Shown piece after piece: positions 1-9,845 of a stretch of DNA of 35,674 nt (its first letter is position 1; each line of letters starts with the position of its first letter). The stretch is from Parasulfuritortus sp. (GTDB lineage Bacteria > Pseudomonadota > Gammaproteobacteria > Burkholderiales > Thiobacillaceae). Below the pieces are notes generated by a model. The model did no database searches. It worked only from the letters and a program-made list of their open reading frames with translations, and was not told the origin of the DNA. The position numbers and the translations under genes were made by a program. The DNA lies in NCBI GenBank assembly GCA_031291185.1, contig JARLJM010000079.1, forward strand, positions 1-35,674. Direction: 5' to 3'.

Positions 1-246
1 CTTGACCACCCGGTTCATGGACTGGTTGAGCGCGTTCCGATGCTCGGTCTGAAAACCCGGCGTATCGACGAAGACGAATTGCGCCTCGCCTTCGGTGCGC
101 ACCCCGAGGATGCGGTGGCGCGTAGTCTGCGGCTTGCTGGAGACGATGCTGACCTTGGCCCCCACCAGATTGTTGATGAGCGTCGATTTGCCAACGTTGG
201 GACGACCGATGACTGCGATGTAGCCGGCCCGGGTGATCTGGTTCAT
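1..246 (-). CDS. era: GTPase Era, N-terminal part (runs off the window)
   Basis: The first 82 residues of the ribosome-assembly GTPase Era, which binds the 3' end of 16S rRNA during 30S maturation. Visible motifs are the G1 P-loop GRPNVGKS (residues 14-21), the Era-type switch I stretch [10 protein letters not shown] (residues 36-45) and G3 DTPG (61-64). The rest of the G domain and the KH domain lie outside the window. The start ATG shares the sequence ATGA with the rnc stop codon (4-base overlap), so era is translationally coupled to rnc, the usual rnc-era arrangement in proteobacteria. Identity is firm; only the C-terminal part is unseen. Confidence 0.95.
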   Translation of the reverse strand, partial: MNQITRAGYIAVIGRPNVGKSTLINNLVGAKVSIVSSKPQTTRHRILGVRTEGEAQFVFVDTPGFQTEHRNALNQSMNRVVK

Positions 247-923
247 GTCATGCTCAATTTGCTGTAAGCCGCTTGTGCGGCGGCCTGCTCGGCCGCCTTG
301 CGGCTGGCTCCGCTGCCTTCGGTGACAAGTTTCAGGACGTCGACCCGGCAGGCGACCCGAAAGGTTTGGGCGTGGGCCTGGCCGGAGGTGGCCAGCAGCT
401 CATAGCTCGGCAGGCCGTGACGACGCGACTGCAGCCACTCCTGCAGCAGCGTCTTGGCATCCTTGCCGTGAGTACCCGGATCAACCTGGTCAATGCGGCT
501 GCCGAGCAGTTTTCCGACTACGGCCTGAGCCGCCTCGAAACCACCATCGAGGTACACGGCGCCAATCAGCGATTCGAGCCCATCGGCCAGGATGGATGGC
601 CGTTCTGCGCCACCGCTTTTTAGTTCACCTTCACCCAGTCGCAGGTAAGTCCCCAGATCCAGGTCGCGGGCGATCTCGTAGAGCGGCTGCTGGTTCACCA
701 GATTGGCACGCATCCGGGACAACTGGCCCTCGCGGAGTTCGGGAAAACGTTCGTAAAGCATCGCACCGACTACGCAGTTGAGGATGCTGTCGCCGAGAAA
801 CTCGATACGCTCGTTGTTGTCGATGCTGTAGCTGCGATGGGTCAGGGCCTGGGTCAGCAGGCCGGCCTGGCTGAAACTGTAGCCCAAGCCAGTTTCCAGC
901 GTCTTCAGACTCATCGCCGCCAT
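243..923 (-). CDS. rnc: Ribonuclease III
   Basis: Double-stranded-RNA endonuclease that processes rRNA precursors and structured mRNAs in the cytoplasm. The 226-residue length matches the family. The signature [10 protein letters not shown] is at residues 37-46, and the metal-binding residues E41, D45, D114 and E117 fall at the same numbers as in the E. coli enzyme. The C-terminal third (about 155-224) is the dsRNA-binding domain, ending in the Ala-rich helix [14 protein letters not shown]. The gene lies 7 bases after the DUF4845 gene and overlaps era by 4. No clear Shine-Dalgarno precedes the first ATG, and an in-frame ATG at residue 4 is an alternative start. Confidence 0.97.
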   Translation of the reverse strand: MAAMSLKTLETGLGYSFSQAGLLTQALTHRSYSIDNNERIEFLGDSILNCVVGAMLYERFPELREGQLSRMRANLVNQQPLYEIARDLDLGTYLRLGEGELKSGGAERPSILADGLESLIGAVYLDGGFEAAQAVVGKLLGSRIDQVDPGTHGKDAKTLLQEWLQSRRHGLPSYELLATSGQAHAQTFRVACRVDVLKLVTEGSGASRKAAEQAAAQAAYSKLSMT

Positions 924-930
924 GCGGGCG

Positions 931-1293
931 CTACTGCTTCAACGGAGCCGAGGCCGTTGCATTGAGGTCCACGCAGAGGCTGATACCGCCCGTCAGATGC
1001 TCCTTGCGGCTGATCGGCACGGTCAGGGTCAGGGTGCCGTTGTCCCGGTTTATGTCCATATCGCGGGACGTGATGTCCTGGATGAAGTTGACGTTAAGCC
1101 GCGCATCCATGGTCTTGCGCAGGTCCGCATCGGACTGGTCCGTACCCTCGGCCAGGACGCTTTCCAGGGAGTGTTTGATCGTGAAGTAATCGATATACGC
1201 CGGGATCACCTTGAAGCTGACCAGGGCGGCGGCCATCGCGAGGCCAAGCAAAAACAGCAGGCTGATCAGCGTCAATCCACGTTGGTGATTCAT
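931..1293 (-). CDS. DUF4845 family single-pass membrane protein
   Basis: A 120-residue protein with an N-terminal hydrophobic helix (about residues 8-30) that begins RGLTLISLLF, resembling a type IV pilin N-terminus. A small soluble domain of about 85 residues follows, ending in a beta-rich stretch (TLTLTVPISRKEHL). Position and length match the DUF4845 family, commonly found between lepB and rnc in betaproteobacteria. Its function is unknown. Linkage to signal peptidase I suggests an envelope role, but that is inference from position only. Nine bases separate it from lepB and seven from rnc, so it is very likely cotranscribed with both. Confidence 0.85.
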   Translation of the reverse strand: MNHQRGLTLISLLFLLGLAMAAALVSFKVIPAYIDYFTIKHSLESVLAEGTDQSDADLRKTMDARLNVNFIQDITSRDMDINRDNGTLTLTVPISRKEHLTGGISLCVDLNATASAPLKQ

Positions 1294-1302
1294 GTTGCCT
1301 CC

Positions 1303-2108
1303 TTATTCGATGAAATGGCCGATTCGACCGAGTTCGCCGAAATTCCACCAGATCATGAAGGCCTTGCCGACGATATTGCGATCCGGCACGAAGCCCCAGT
1401 AGCGGGAGTCGTTGCTGGCGTCGCGGTTGTCGCCCATCATGAAATAGTAGCCTTCCGGCACTTTGCACTTGAAGCCGCGGTCATTGTAGGAGCAGTTGTC
1501 CCGATAGGGGAAATCACCGCCGACCTGATACTGGATGACCGGCGGCATATCCGGCTGGGTCATGGCGATGTGGTCATGCTCGCCCAGACGCTCGTGCCAG
1601 ATCTGATCGGTGATGTAGTTCAGGCCGCTGGCGACATAGCTGTAGTTGCCGGCGGGTGTCGTGGCAACCGGTGTGCCGTTGATCGTCAGGCGCTTGTCCT
1701 TGTATTCGACCACATCGCCGGGAATGCCGACCGTCCGCTTGATGTAATCCAGGCTCGGATCATTCGGGTAGCGGAATACCATTACATCGCCGTGTTTCGG
1801 TTGGCTGACTTCGATGATCTTCTTGTCGACGACTGGCAGGCGGATGCCATAGGTGAACTTGTTGACCAGGATGAAATCGCCGATCTGGAGGGTAGGCATC
1901 ATGGAGCCAGATGGAATCTTGAACGGCTCGACCAGGAAGGAGCGGACCAGGAATACGGCCAGGATGACCGGGAAAAAGCTCTTCGAGTAATCCACCAGCA
2001 TCGGCAGCTTGGCGTCCTTGCTCCGTCCCCGGCCAGCAGTCAGCGCATCGACCAGCCAGATGACGCCGCTGACGACCAGGGCGGCGAACAGTATCAACTC
2101 GAAATTCA

Positions 2109-2109
<1 letters not shown>
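1303..2109 (-). CDS. lepB: Signal peptidase I
   Basis: Inner-membrane serine protease that removes signal peptides from Sec- and Tat-exported proteins on the periplasmic side. The 268-residue protein has two N-terminal membrane segments (about 3-22 and 45-60). Box B is [10 protein letters not shown] with catalytic Ser69, box D is [11 protein letters not shown] with the general-base Lys124, and box E is [15 protein letters not shown]. The SGSM and MGDNR boxes are textbook S26A family. The start ATG overlaps the last base of the lepA stop codon (TAATG), so it is coupled to lepA, the standard lepA-lepB pair. Confidence 0.97.
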
Positions 2110-3902
<1,793 letters not shown>

Positions 3903-3912
3903 GAAAATAACA

Positions 3913-3933
3913 GGAGGCGCCCAAGGCGCCTCC
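3913..3933 (-). terminator. GC-rich hairpin with T-rich tail directly before lepA (terminator or attenuator)
   Basis: On the minus strand GGAGGCGCC and GGCGCCTCC form a perfect 9-bp stem with a 3-base loop, followed by TGTTATTTT and then the lepA ATG. By shape this is an intrinsic terminator for the mucD/glutaredoxin transcript. Because its T-tract touches the lepA start codon, no promoter can fit between hairpin and gene. Any lepA transcript must therefore read through it, or start inside it. Attenuation or translational masking is possible. Confidence 0.6.
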
Positions 3934-3959
3934 CAAACCATTAGGAACGGTGCGGAATT

Positions 3960-4205
3960 CTACCCGAAAGCGGCCTTCAACCGCTCCGGATCGAGGAAAT
4001 AGTGGCAAATCTCCACGCCATCCTTCTCCAGTACAGGCAGAAGCGTGCCGTATCGATCCGCCAGTTCGCCTTCCCAGCCGACAGCGACCTCAGACAGCTC
4101 AAAACCCAACGCCTCCTGCATGGCCAGCAGCCCGGCCTTCATCTCTTCACAGAGATGGCAACCGGGCCGGCCATACAGCACCAGATTGACCAACTGCGCA
4201 GTCAC
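3960..4205 (-). CDS. Glutaredoxin family protein (small CxxC thioredoxin fold)
   Basis: An 81-residue thioredoxin-fold protein with the redox motif CHLC (Cys16, Cys19) after the first strand NLVLYGRPG, and a cis-Pro region at TLLPVLEKDG. This is the pattern of the DUF836/glutaredoxin-like family, which is shorter than classical glutaredoxin. It probably handles thiol-disulfide exchange in the cytoplasm; no signal peptide is seen. The start ATG overlaps the mucD stop (ATGA), which places it as the last gene of the rpoE-mucD array. Substrate and partner cannot be read from the sequence. Confidence 0.85.
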   Translation of the reverse strand: MTAQLVNLVLYGRPGCHLCEEMKAGLLAMQEALGFELSEVAVGWEGELADRYGTLLPVLEKDGVEICHYFLDPERLKAAFG

Positions 4206-5560
4206 TCCAGGCGCAAGGGAATGTAGCTTGTGCCGTCACCACGCTTGATCAGCAGCGCCACGGTCTTGTGGCTCTTGGCGTCAAGTTCACTGGCCAGGTC
4301 ACGCGCATTGTTCACCGCCGTATTGCCGACGGCCATGATCACATCGCCTGCCTGGACGCCAGCCCGCGCGGCAATACCCTGCGCCTCGTCGACCAGGACG
4401 CCGGACTGGATGCCCAGCTGACGCTTCTGATCCGGATTAAGCGGGGTCACGGTCAGGCCCGCCATTTCGGTTTTATCCTTGCCATCGACCCCAGCCTTGT
4501 CGCTTGGCATTTCGCCAACCTGCACGGTGAGCTCATGCATCGCGCCCTTGCGCCAGACGGCAATCTTGACCTTGCTGTTCGGCTTGGTCGCTCCTACCAG
4601 CCGAGGCAGATCAAATGATCTTTCGATCGGCTTGCCATCGTACTGCAGGATGATGTCGGAGACTTCAACCCCGGCCTTCTCAGCCGGGCTGCCGGGTTCC
4701 ACCTCGGACACCAGGGCACCGCCGGCCTTTTTCAGACCAAACGATTCCGCCAGCTCGGCATCGACATTCTGGATCGACACGCCGATACGACCGCGGCTGA
4801 CCTTGCCGTTCACCTTGATCTGCTCGGCCGTATTCATGGCCACGTCGATCGGAATGGCGAAGGACAGCCCCATGTAGCCACCCGATCGGGAAACAATCTG
4901 CGAGTTGATGCCGACCACCTCGCCGCGCATGTTGATCAGCGGGCCGCCGGAGTTGCCGGGATTGACCGCCGCATCGGTCTGGATGAAGGGCACGTAATTA
5001 TCCTGGGGCAGTGCGCGCCCCTTGGCGGAGACGATGCCGGCGGTGACCGAATTCTCGAACCCGAACGGCTCGCCGATGGCCAGCACCCACTCGCCCACTT
5101 TCAATTGACCCGGGTCGCCGATGCTGACCTGGGGCAGGTTGTCGGCCTTGATCTTGATCAGCGCCACATCGGTGGTCTTGTCGCTACCGATGACCTTGGC
5201 CCGGAATTCGCGCCGATCATTGAGCTTAACGGTGACTTCATCCGCGTCCGCCACGACATGGGCATTGGTCAGGATGTAGCCGTCCGCACTGATAATGAAG
5301 CCGGACCCCTGGCCCCGCATCGGCGCACTGTGGCCATTGCCGGGCGAAGAGGGTTCGGGCATGCCAAACTGTTTGAAGAACTGGCGCATCTCGTCCGGAA
5401 TCTGAGCCTGCGGCTGGGGCTTGCCGTCCACGATCGTGGTGATATTGACCACGGCGGGAGTGCTCTTCACCACCAGATCGGTAAAGTCGGGCAATGCCGC
5501 GTGTGCTGTTGTCCCTACACCCAGGGAAAGCGCAAACCATGCAACAAACCATCTCATCAT
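4202..5560 (-). CDS. mucD: Periplasmic DegQ/MucD-type serine protease with two PDZ domains
   Basis: HtrA-family periplasmic protease/chaperone that degrades misfolded envelope proteins and dampens the sigma-E response. The 452-residue protein begins with a signal peptide ending at AHA (residue 21). The trypsin-like triad is His101 (ILTNAHVV), Asp131 (TDVALI) and Ser204 (GNSGGPL). Two PDZ domains follow, about 265-355 and 370-450. It lies 40 bases downstream of rseC, consistent with the algU-mucA-mucB-mucC-mucD order of Pseudomonas. A second Met at residue 2 is an equally possible start. Confidence 0.95.
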   Translation of the reverse strand: MMRWFVAWFALSLGVGTTAHAALPDFTDLVVKSTPAVVNITTIVDGKPQPQAQIPDEMRQFFKQFGMPEPSSPGNGHSAPMRGQGSGFIISADGYILTNAHVVADADEVTVKLNDRREFRAKVIGSDKTTDVALIKIKADNLPQVSIGDPGQLKVGEWVLAIGEPFGFENSVTAGIVSAKGRALPQDNYVPFIQTDAAVNPGNSGGPLINMRGEVVGINSQIVSRSGGYMGLSFAIPIDVAMNTAEQIKVNGKVSRGRIGVSIQNVDAELAESFGLKKAGGALVSEVEPGSPAEKAGVEVSDIILQYDGKPIERSFDLPRLVGATKPNSKVKIAVWRKGAMHELTVQVGEMPSDKAGVDGKDKTEMAGLTVTPLNPDQKRQLGIQSGVLVDEAQGIAARAGVQAGDVIMAVGNTAVNNARDLASELDAKSHKTVALLIKRGDGTSYIPLRLE

Positions 5561-5600
5561 GTTTCACCTCTCATGCGAATGACATTTCGTTCGTCGGGGC

Positions 5601-6023
5601 TCAATGGCCGGAGCAATGCGCTTCGCCCCGTCGGAGAATGACTGGAGCGGACTCCGTGCGCCGGCGCTTCAGCCAGATCGCCGCGACCACCAGGCCGGCC
5701 AGACTGCCGGCCACGGCCTGGAGTTCACCCCAGACCGAGCCCAGAAAGGCACCGGCCAGCAACAGCAGAAGCGGAACGAGGTAGCCAAACAGCACCGCAC
5801 GGTAAACCGCACCATCCTCGATGCCGATGACCACGGCCTCGCCGACTTCAGCGCCGATTGGATTCGAAACCGGATATTCGGGTTCCCGGGGATGCAGCAG
5901 GCGGGCATAAAGCGAATTGCCGCAGCCCTTCCCGGCACAGGCGCCGCAGGAGGACGGGCTTTCGGAACGGACCCAAGCCATATCAGCGGAAACCCGCATC
6001 ACGCGGGCAGGATTTTCAATCAT
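5601..6023 (-). CDS. rseC: RseC/MucC family positive regulator of sigma E
   Basis: A 140-residue inner-membrane protein of the RseC/MucC family, which modulates sigma-E activity and is also linked to SoxR reduction. The N-terminal cytoplasmic part carries a Cys cluster CGACAGKGC (residues 26-34), typical of the family. Two adjacent membrane helices follow (about 78-96 and 100-117), then a basic tail. It sits 12 bases after rseB, in the position of mucC in Pseudomonas, and precedes mucD. Together with rseA and rseB this completes the regulatory part of the operon. Confidence 0.9.
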   Translation of the reverse strand: MIENPARVMRVSADMAWVRSESPSSCGACAGKGCGNSLYARLLHPREPEYPVSNPIGAEVGEAVVIGIEDGAVYRAVLFGYLVPLLLLLAGAFLGSVWGELQAVAGSLAGLVVAAIWLKRRRTESAPVILRRGEAHCSGH

Positions 6024-6035
6024 TCGGACTGGCTC

Positions 6036-6968
6036 CTAGCGCTGTTCCAGATTCATGGCGACGAAGTCCACCGCAGCGGAAGGAGCATCACCCAGAACGG
6101 TGACCTGATACCGACCCACCTTGCGGGTCATCAGATTCATGAGACCGCGTGTGCTCTGTCCCTTGACGCTGACCATGTTCACGGGCGCAGCCTCGACGAA
6201 CATCGAGATATGGCTCAGGCCGTCGCTGAATATCCAGTGCTCGACCTCGGTGTCGTGGTTGGGCAGTTTGCGTTTGACCGCGATCAGGCGCACGTAGCCA
6301 GGCGGCAACTGCTTGACCACCACGGGACTGTTCACGACCGGACGGAGATCGTCCGCCGGCGATCCCGCAGGCATGGGCACGGCAGCCTGGCTGGTCACCC
6401 CTTCGCGCACTTTAACGAAGGCATACTGAAGTAGCGGCTTGTCATTGTCGCCCACCATCACCGCCTTGAGCGGCAGACCGGTATATTGCTCGGCGCACAA
6501 CCGGTAACCCCAGCGGTATTGGTCCTTGGGCACCAGTTCAATGAGCTGGCACTCCTGGCCGGCGACCCGTATGGTCTTGCCCAGGTGCAGACTGTAGTAA
6601 TTGACCAGCTTGGCAGGGTTCTCCGGAAGAAGATCGGGGAAATGCCGGCTGCCTATGCGTCGTTCCACTTGCTGGCCATTCGCACCCCAAGCCAGGGTGA
6701 CTGATTCGTTCTGCGTGCAGCGCACCTCTCGTGGCTGCCCGTCGAGGACAACCAGACGGCTTTCGTTGGACAGGCCATTGGGCCGATTTTCCACTTGCAC
6801 CGTCTGCATGCGGTCGCCCATCTGCATCACAAAGATGCCTTCATAGGGCAGCTTGCGCGAGGCGTCCGACATGCGCGTCAGCCAAGAAGCCGCCTCCGAA
6901 TCCGGGATCGCCTCGCCGGCCCACGCCGGCGAGGCGATCAGCGCCAGCAGACAGAGCAGCCACTTCAT
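6036..6968 (-). CDS. rseB: Periplasmic sigma-E regulatory protein MucB/RseB
   Basis: Periplasmic protein that binds the anti-sigma factor RseA, shields it from DegS-type cleavage and senses envelope damage (lipoprotein or LPS signals in known systems). The 310-residue length matches the family. A signal peptide covers residues 1-17 (cleavage near AWA). The N-terminal LolA-like domain begins at SWLTRMSDASRKLPYEGIF, and the C-terminal RseA-binding domain runs from about 215. The start overlaps the rseA stop by four bases (ATGA), so the two are translationally coupled. Confidence 0.93.
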   Translation of the reverse strand: MKWLLCLLALIASPAWAGEAIPDSEAASWLTRMSDASRKLPYEGIFVMQMGDRMQTVQVENRPNGLSNESRLVVLDGQPREVRCTQNESVTLAWGANGQQVERRIGSRHFPDLLPENPAKLVNYYSLHLGKTIRVAGQECQLIELVPKDQYRWGYRLCAEQYTGLPLKAVMVGDNDKPLLQYAFVKVREGVTSQAAVPMPAGSPADDLRPVVNSPVVVKQLPPGYVRLIAVKRKLPNHDTEVEHWIFSDGLSHISMFVEAAPVNMVSVKGQSTRGLMNLMTRKVGRYQVTVLGDAPSAAVDFVAMNLEQR

Positions 6969-7522
6969 CGACCAGCCCCGGACAACGATACCGGCGTGAT
7001 GTGCATTCCCGGATCACCCGCCACCGTAAAGGCATAATCCTGATGCGCCTCCATATAAGGTGCCACATCGTTCGAGGCCACATCCTCGGCCGAAGCCGGC
7101 TGGACCGTCGCGGCCTGGGTGGACTGGGGCACGACCATTGGGCCATTGACGGCAACGGGCACAGCCGGATTGCCTGGCGCCACGCTAAGAACGGTCCAGG
7201 TGATGGCAACCACGGCGGCGGCCGCAGCGGCCCAGTAGACGGGCTGGCGACTGGCTTTCGTCATGGGCGCCAGGATGGTCGGCTCCGCCGCCAGCGCCGA
7301 CTTGATACGCTGTTCCAGGCTCGCCGTATCCGGGACACAGCCACGCATCGCGTCACCGATCAGACCGTATTCCGACCAGGTTCGCATGGCATCGGCATCC
7401 TTGGACAATCGCCCGATTGCCCAAGTCGCTTCATCGTCGTCCATCTCGCCATCCATCAAGGCGGAAAGCCAGGTTTCCGACGCTTCATCGGCTGGCTGAA
7501 CTGCTTTATATGCTTGTGCCAT
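6965..7522 (-). CDS. rseA: Anti-sigma-E factor RseA/MucA
   Basis: Single-pass inner-membrane anti-sigma factor that sequesters RpoE. The N-terminal cytoplasmic domain contains the RseA signature SALMDGEMDDDEA and the WSEYGLIGDAMRG helix. A transmembrane helix at about 99-117 (YWAAAAAAVVAITWTVLSV) is followed by a periplasmic tail that RseB would bind. The ATG at 7522 was chosen because AGAGGTGG lies just upstream of it. A GTG three codons earlier (7531) would make rseA overlap rpoE by 7 bases. With the ATG start it has 185 residues and begins 2 bases after the rpoE stop. Confidence 0.92.
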   Translation of the reverse strand: MAQAYKAVQPADEASETWLSALMDGEMDDDEATWAIGRLSKDADAMRTWSEYGLIGDAMRGCVPDTASLEQRIKSALAAEPTILAPMTKASRQPVYWAAAAAAVVAITWTVLSVAPGNPAVPVAVNGPMVVPQSTQAATVQPASAEDVASNDVAPYMEAHQDYAFTVAGDPGMHITPVSLSGAGR

Positions 7523-7524
7523 TT

Positions 7525-8124
7525 TCACCACCTCTTGTCCTGGGACGTGCCGAGCATCGGCCGCAACTTAGCGGCGATCGCCTCACGTGCCCGAAAAATC
7601 CGGGACCGCACCGTGCCGATGGGACAGCTCATCAACTCGGCGATTTCCTCATAACTCAATCCCTCCATCTCCCGCAGGGTGATGGCGGAACGCAATTCCT
7701 CCGGCAGGGCCTGGACGGCCTCATTCACGGCCAGCGCGATCTGCTTCGACATCAGCTCGGTCTCGGGCGTACTGTGATCCTGAGCCACCAGACGCTCGTC
7801 CGGATCGTCATCGTCGTCCATGGCCTGATCGCTGATCGTCGGCATGGCCTTTTTGCGACCCGCCAGATAATTCTTGGCGGTATTCACGCCAATGCGATAC
7901 AGCCAGGTGTAGAAAGCCGCGTCGCCCCGGAAATTGGGCAATGCCCGGTAGGCCTTGATGAAGGTCTCCTGGGCGATGTCTTCCACCTCTTCCGCGTCCC
8001 GCACCATGCGGGACAGCAACCGGTGCAGCCGTCGCTGATACTTTTCCACCAGCAGTTCGAAAGCGCGCTTGTCGCCTTGGCGCGCCCTTTCCACCAATTG
8101 CCGGTCTATATCCTGCTCACTCAT
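7525..8124 (-). CDS. rpoE: RNA polymerase sigma factor RpoE (AlgU)
   Basis: Extracytoplasmic-function sigma factor for envelope stress, 199 residues. Region 2 includes LVEKYQRRLHRLLSRMVRDAEEVEDIAQETFIKAYR-type sequence (about residues 24-60). Region 4 includes LREMEGLSYEEIAELM and PIGTVRSRIFRAREAI near 150-185. It is first in the rpoE-rseA-rseB-rseC-mucD array and divergent from nadB, the classic arrangement. A sigma-E-type promoter lies about 95-125 bases upstream, which suggests autoregulation. Confidence 0.97.
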   Translation of the reverse strand: MSEQDIDRQLVERARQGDKRAFELLVEKYQRRLHRLLSRMVRDAEEVEDIAQETFIKAYRALPNFRGDAAFYTWLYRIGVNTAKNYLAGRKKAMPTISDQAMDDDDDPDERLVAQDHSTPETELMSKQIALAVNEAVQALPEELRSAITLREMEGLSYEEIAELMSCPIGTVRSRIFRAREAIAAKLRPMLGTSQDKRW

Positions 8125-8165
8125 GATTCAATCCATTGGGAACCGCCTCGCCAATGGCCTAGCCC

Positions 8166-8194
8166 TTCTCGGTTGCGAATCGGGTTAGTATAAC
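8166..8194 (+). promoter_or_regulatory. Candidate sigma-70 promoter of nadB
   Basis: A -10-like TATAAC (8189-8194) lies 69 bases before the nadB ATG. Seventeen bases further upstream is TTCTCG, a poor -35. The divergent rpoE promoter overlaps the same 138-base intergenic region. Only the -10 is convincing. Confidence 0.3.
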
Positions 8195-8219
8195 CGTCAT
8201 GACCCGGCATTACTGCCAG

Positions 8220-8248
8220 AGAGACCCCACGAATCAGCAAGAAGTTCC
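8220..8248 (-). promoter_or_regulatory. Sigma-E-type promoter of the rpoE operon
   Basis: Read on the minus strand, GGAACTT (8248-8242) is followed by a 17-base spacer and TCTCT (8224-8220). GGAACTT is a perfect -35 element for sigma E, while the -10 element matches TCTGA only in TCT. The position upstream of rpoE fits the autoregulated promoter known in enteric bacteria and Pseudomonas. Confidence 0.6.
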
Positions 8249-8262
8249 CAACCGGACCTGAC

Positions 8263-9840
8263 ATGCTTCACTACGACGTCCTCATAATCGGCTCCGGCCT
8301 AGCCGCCTGCACCCTCGCCCTGTCCCTGCCGGAACAGACCAGGGTACTGATGATCACCAAGAAGACCTTCGGCGACAGTTCCAGTGCCATGTCCCAGGGC
8401 GGCATCGCCGCGGTGTTTTCCAACGAGGACAGCTTCGCCGACCACATCCGGGACACGCTGGTCGCCGGCGCGGGCCTGTGCGAGGAGGAGGCGGTCCGCT
8501 ACGTGGTGGAGCACGGTCCGGACGCCATCAAATGGCTGATCTGGCAGGGCGTGCCATTCGACCGGGAAAAGCCGGGCAAGAACAGCGGCTATCACCTGAC
8601 CCGGGAAGGCGGCCACAGCCAGCGCCGCATCTTTCACGTCGCCGACGCCACCGGGCAGGGCGTGCAGGACACCCTGCTGACCCGGCTGCGGGCCGCGCCC
8701 AACATCGAGTTCAAGGAACGGCACATTGCCGTCGACCTGATTACCGGCCGGAAACTCGGCCTGTCCGACGACCGCGTCTATGGCGCCTACGTGCTGGACA
8801 GCGACACCGACCAGGTCGAAACCATCGCCGCCGGCCACACCGTGCTGGCCACCGGCGGCGCCGGCAAGGTCTTCCTCTACACCACCAATCCGGACACCGC
8901 GACCGGCGACGGCATCGCCATGGCCTGGCGGGCTGGCTGCCGGGTGGCCAACCTGGAGTTCGTCCAGTTCCACCCGACCTGCCTCTACCACCCACAGGCC
9001 AAGTCCTTCCTGATCACCGAGGCCATGCGCGGCGAGGGCGCCATCCTGCGCCTGCCCGACGGCACCCGCTTCATGGAAAGCCACGACGAGCGACTGGAAC
9101 TGGCACCGCGCGACATCGTCGCCCGCGCCATCGACTTCGAGATGAAGAAACGCGGCCTGGACTGCGTCTACCTCGACATCACCCACAAGCCGGCCAAGTT
9201 CATCGTCGCCCACTTCCCCAACATCTATGCCCGATGCAAGGAACTGGGCATCGACATCACCCAGGAATGGATCCCGGTCGCGCCGGCGGCCCACTACACC
9301 TGCGGCGGCGTGATCATCGACAGACAGGGACGCACCGACCTGGAAAACCTCTATGCCCTAGGCGAAACCACCTGGACCGGACTGCACGGCGCGAATCGCC
9401 TGGCCTCCAACTCGCTGCTCGAATGTCTGGTCTACAGTCGCGCCGCCGCCACCGACATCGCCCAAAGCCAGCCGGCCACGGCACTGGCCCTGCCCGACTG
9501 GGACGAAAGCCGGGTCACCGATGCCGACGAACAGGTGGTCATCACCCACAACTGGCACGAACTGCGCAGCTTCATGTGGGACTACGTCGGCATCGTCCGC
9601 ACCAACAAACGGCTGGAGCGCGCCGCGCACCGAATCCGCCTGCTCCGGGAAGAAATTCACGACTACTACAGCAACTTCAGGGTCAGCAACGACCTGATCG
9701 AGTTGCGCAATCTGGTGCTCACCGCCGACCTGATGGTCCAGTGCGCACAGCAGCGGCACGAGAGCCGCGGCCTGCATGCCTCCAGGGATTACCCGGCTTT
9801 GCTGCCAGAGGCGAAAAATACGGTTTTGACCCCGAACTGA
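8263..9840 (+). CDS. nadB: L-aspartate oxidase
   Basis: FAD enzyme that oxidises L-aspartate to iminoaspartate, the first step of de novo NAD synthesis with NadA. The 525-residue protein starts with the FAD-binding strand [17 protein letters not shown] (dinucleotide fold GSGLA). It contains the [13 protein letters not shown] loop, the active-site stretch [18 protein letters not shown], and the [20 protein letters not shown] segment of the fumarate reductase/NadB family near the end of the FAD domain. The C-terminal helical domain is complete. The gene is divergent from rpoE and ends 5 bases from the convergent GGDEF-EAL gene. Neither quinolinate synthase nor nadC is nearby. Confidence 0.96.
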   Translation: MLHYDVLIIGSGLAACTLALSLPEQTRVLMITKKTFGDSSSAMSQGGIAAVFSNEDSFADHIRDTLVAGAGLCEEEAVRYVVEHGPDAIKWLIWQGVPFDREKPGKNSGYHLTREGGHSQRRIFHVADATGQGVQDTLLTRLRAAPNIEFKERHIAVDLITGRKLGLSDDRVYGAYVLDSDTDQVETIAAGHTVLATGGAGKVFLYTTNPDTATGDGIAMAWRAGCRVANLEFVQFHPTCLYHPQAKSFLITEAMRGEGAILRLPDGTRFMESHDERLELAPRDIVARAIDFEMKKRGLDCVYLDITHKPAKFIVAHFPNIYARCKELGIDITQEWIPVAPAAHYTCGGVIIDRQGRTDLENLYALGETTWTGLHGANRLASNSLLECLVYSRAAATDIAQSQPATALALPDWDESRVTDADEQVVITHNWHELRSFMWDYVGIVRTNKRLERAAHRIRLLREEIHDYYSNFRVSNDLIELRNLVLTADLMVQCAQQRHESRGLHASRDYPALLPEAKNTVLTPN

Positions 9841-9845
9841 CCGGC

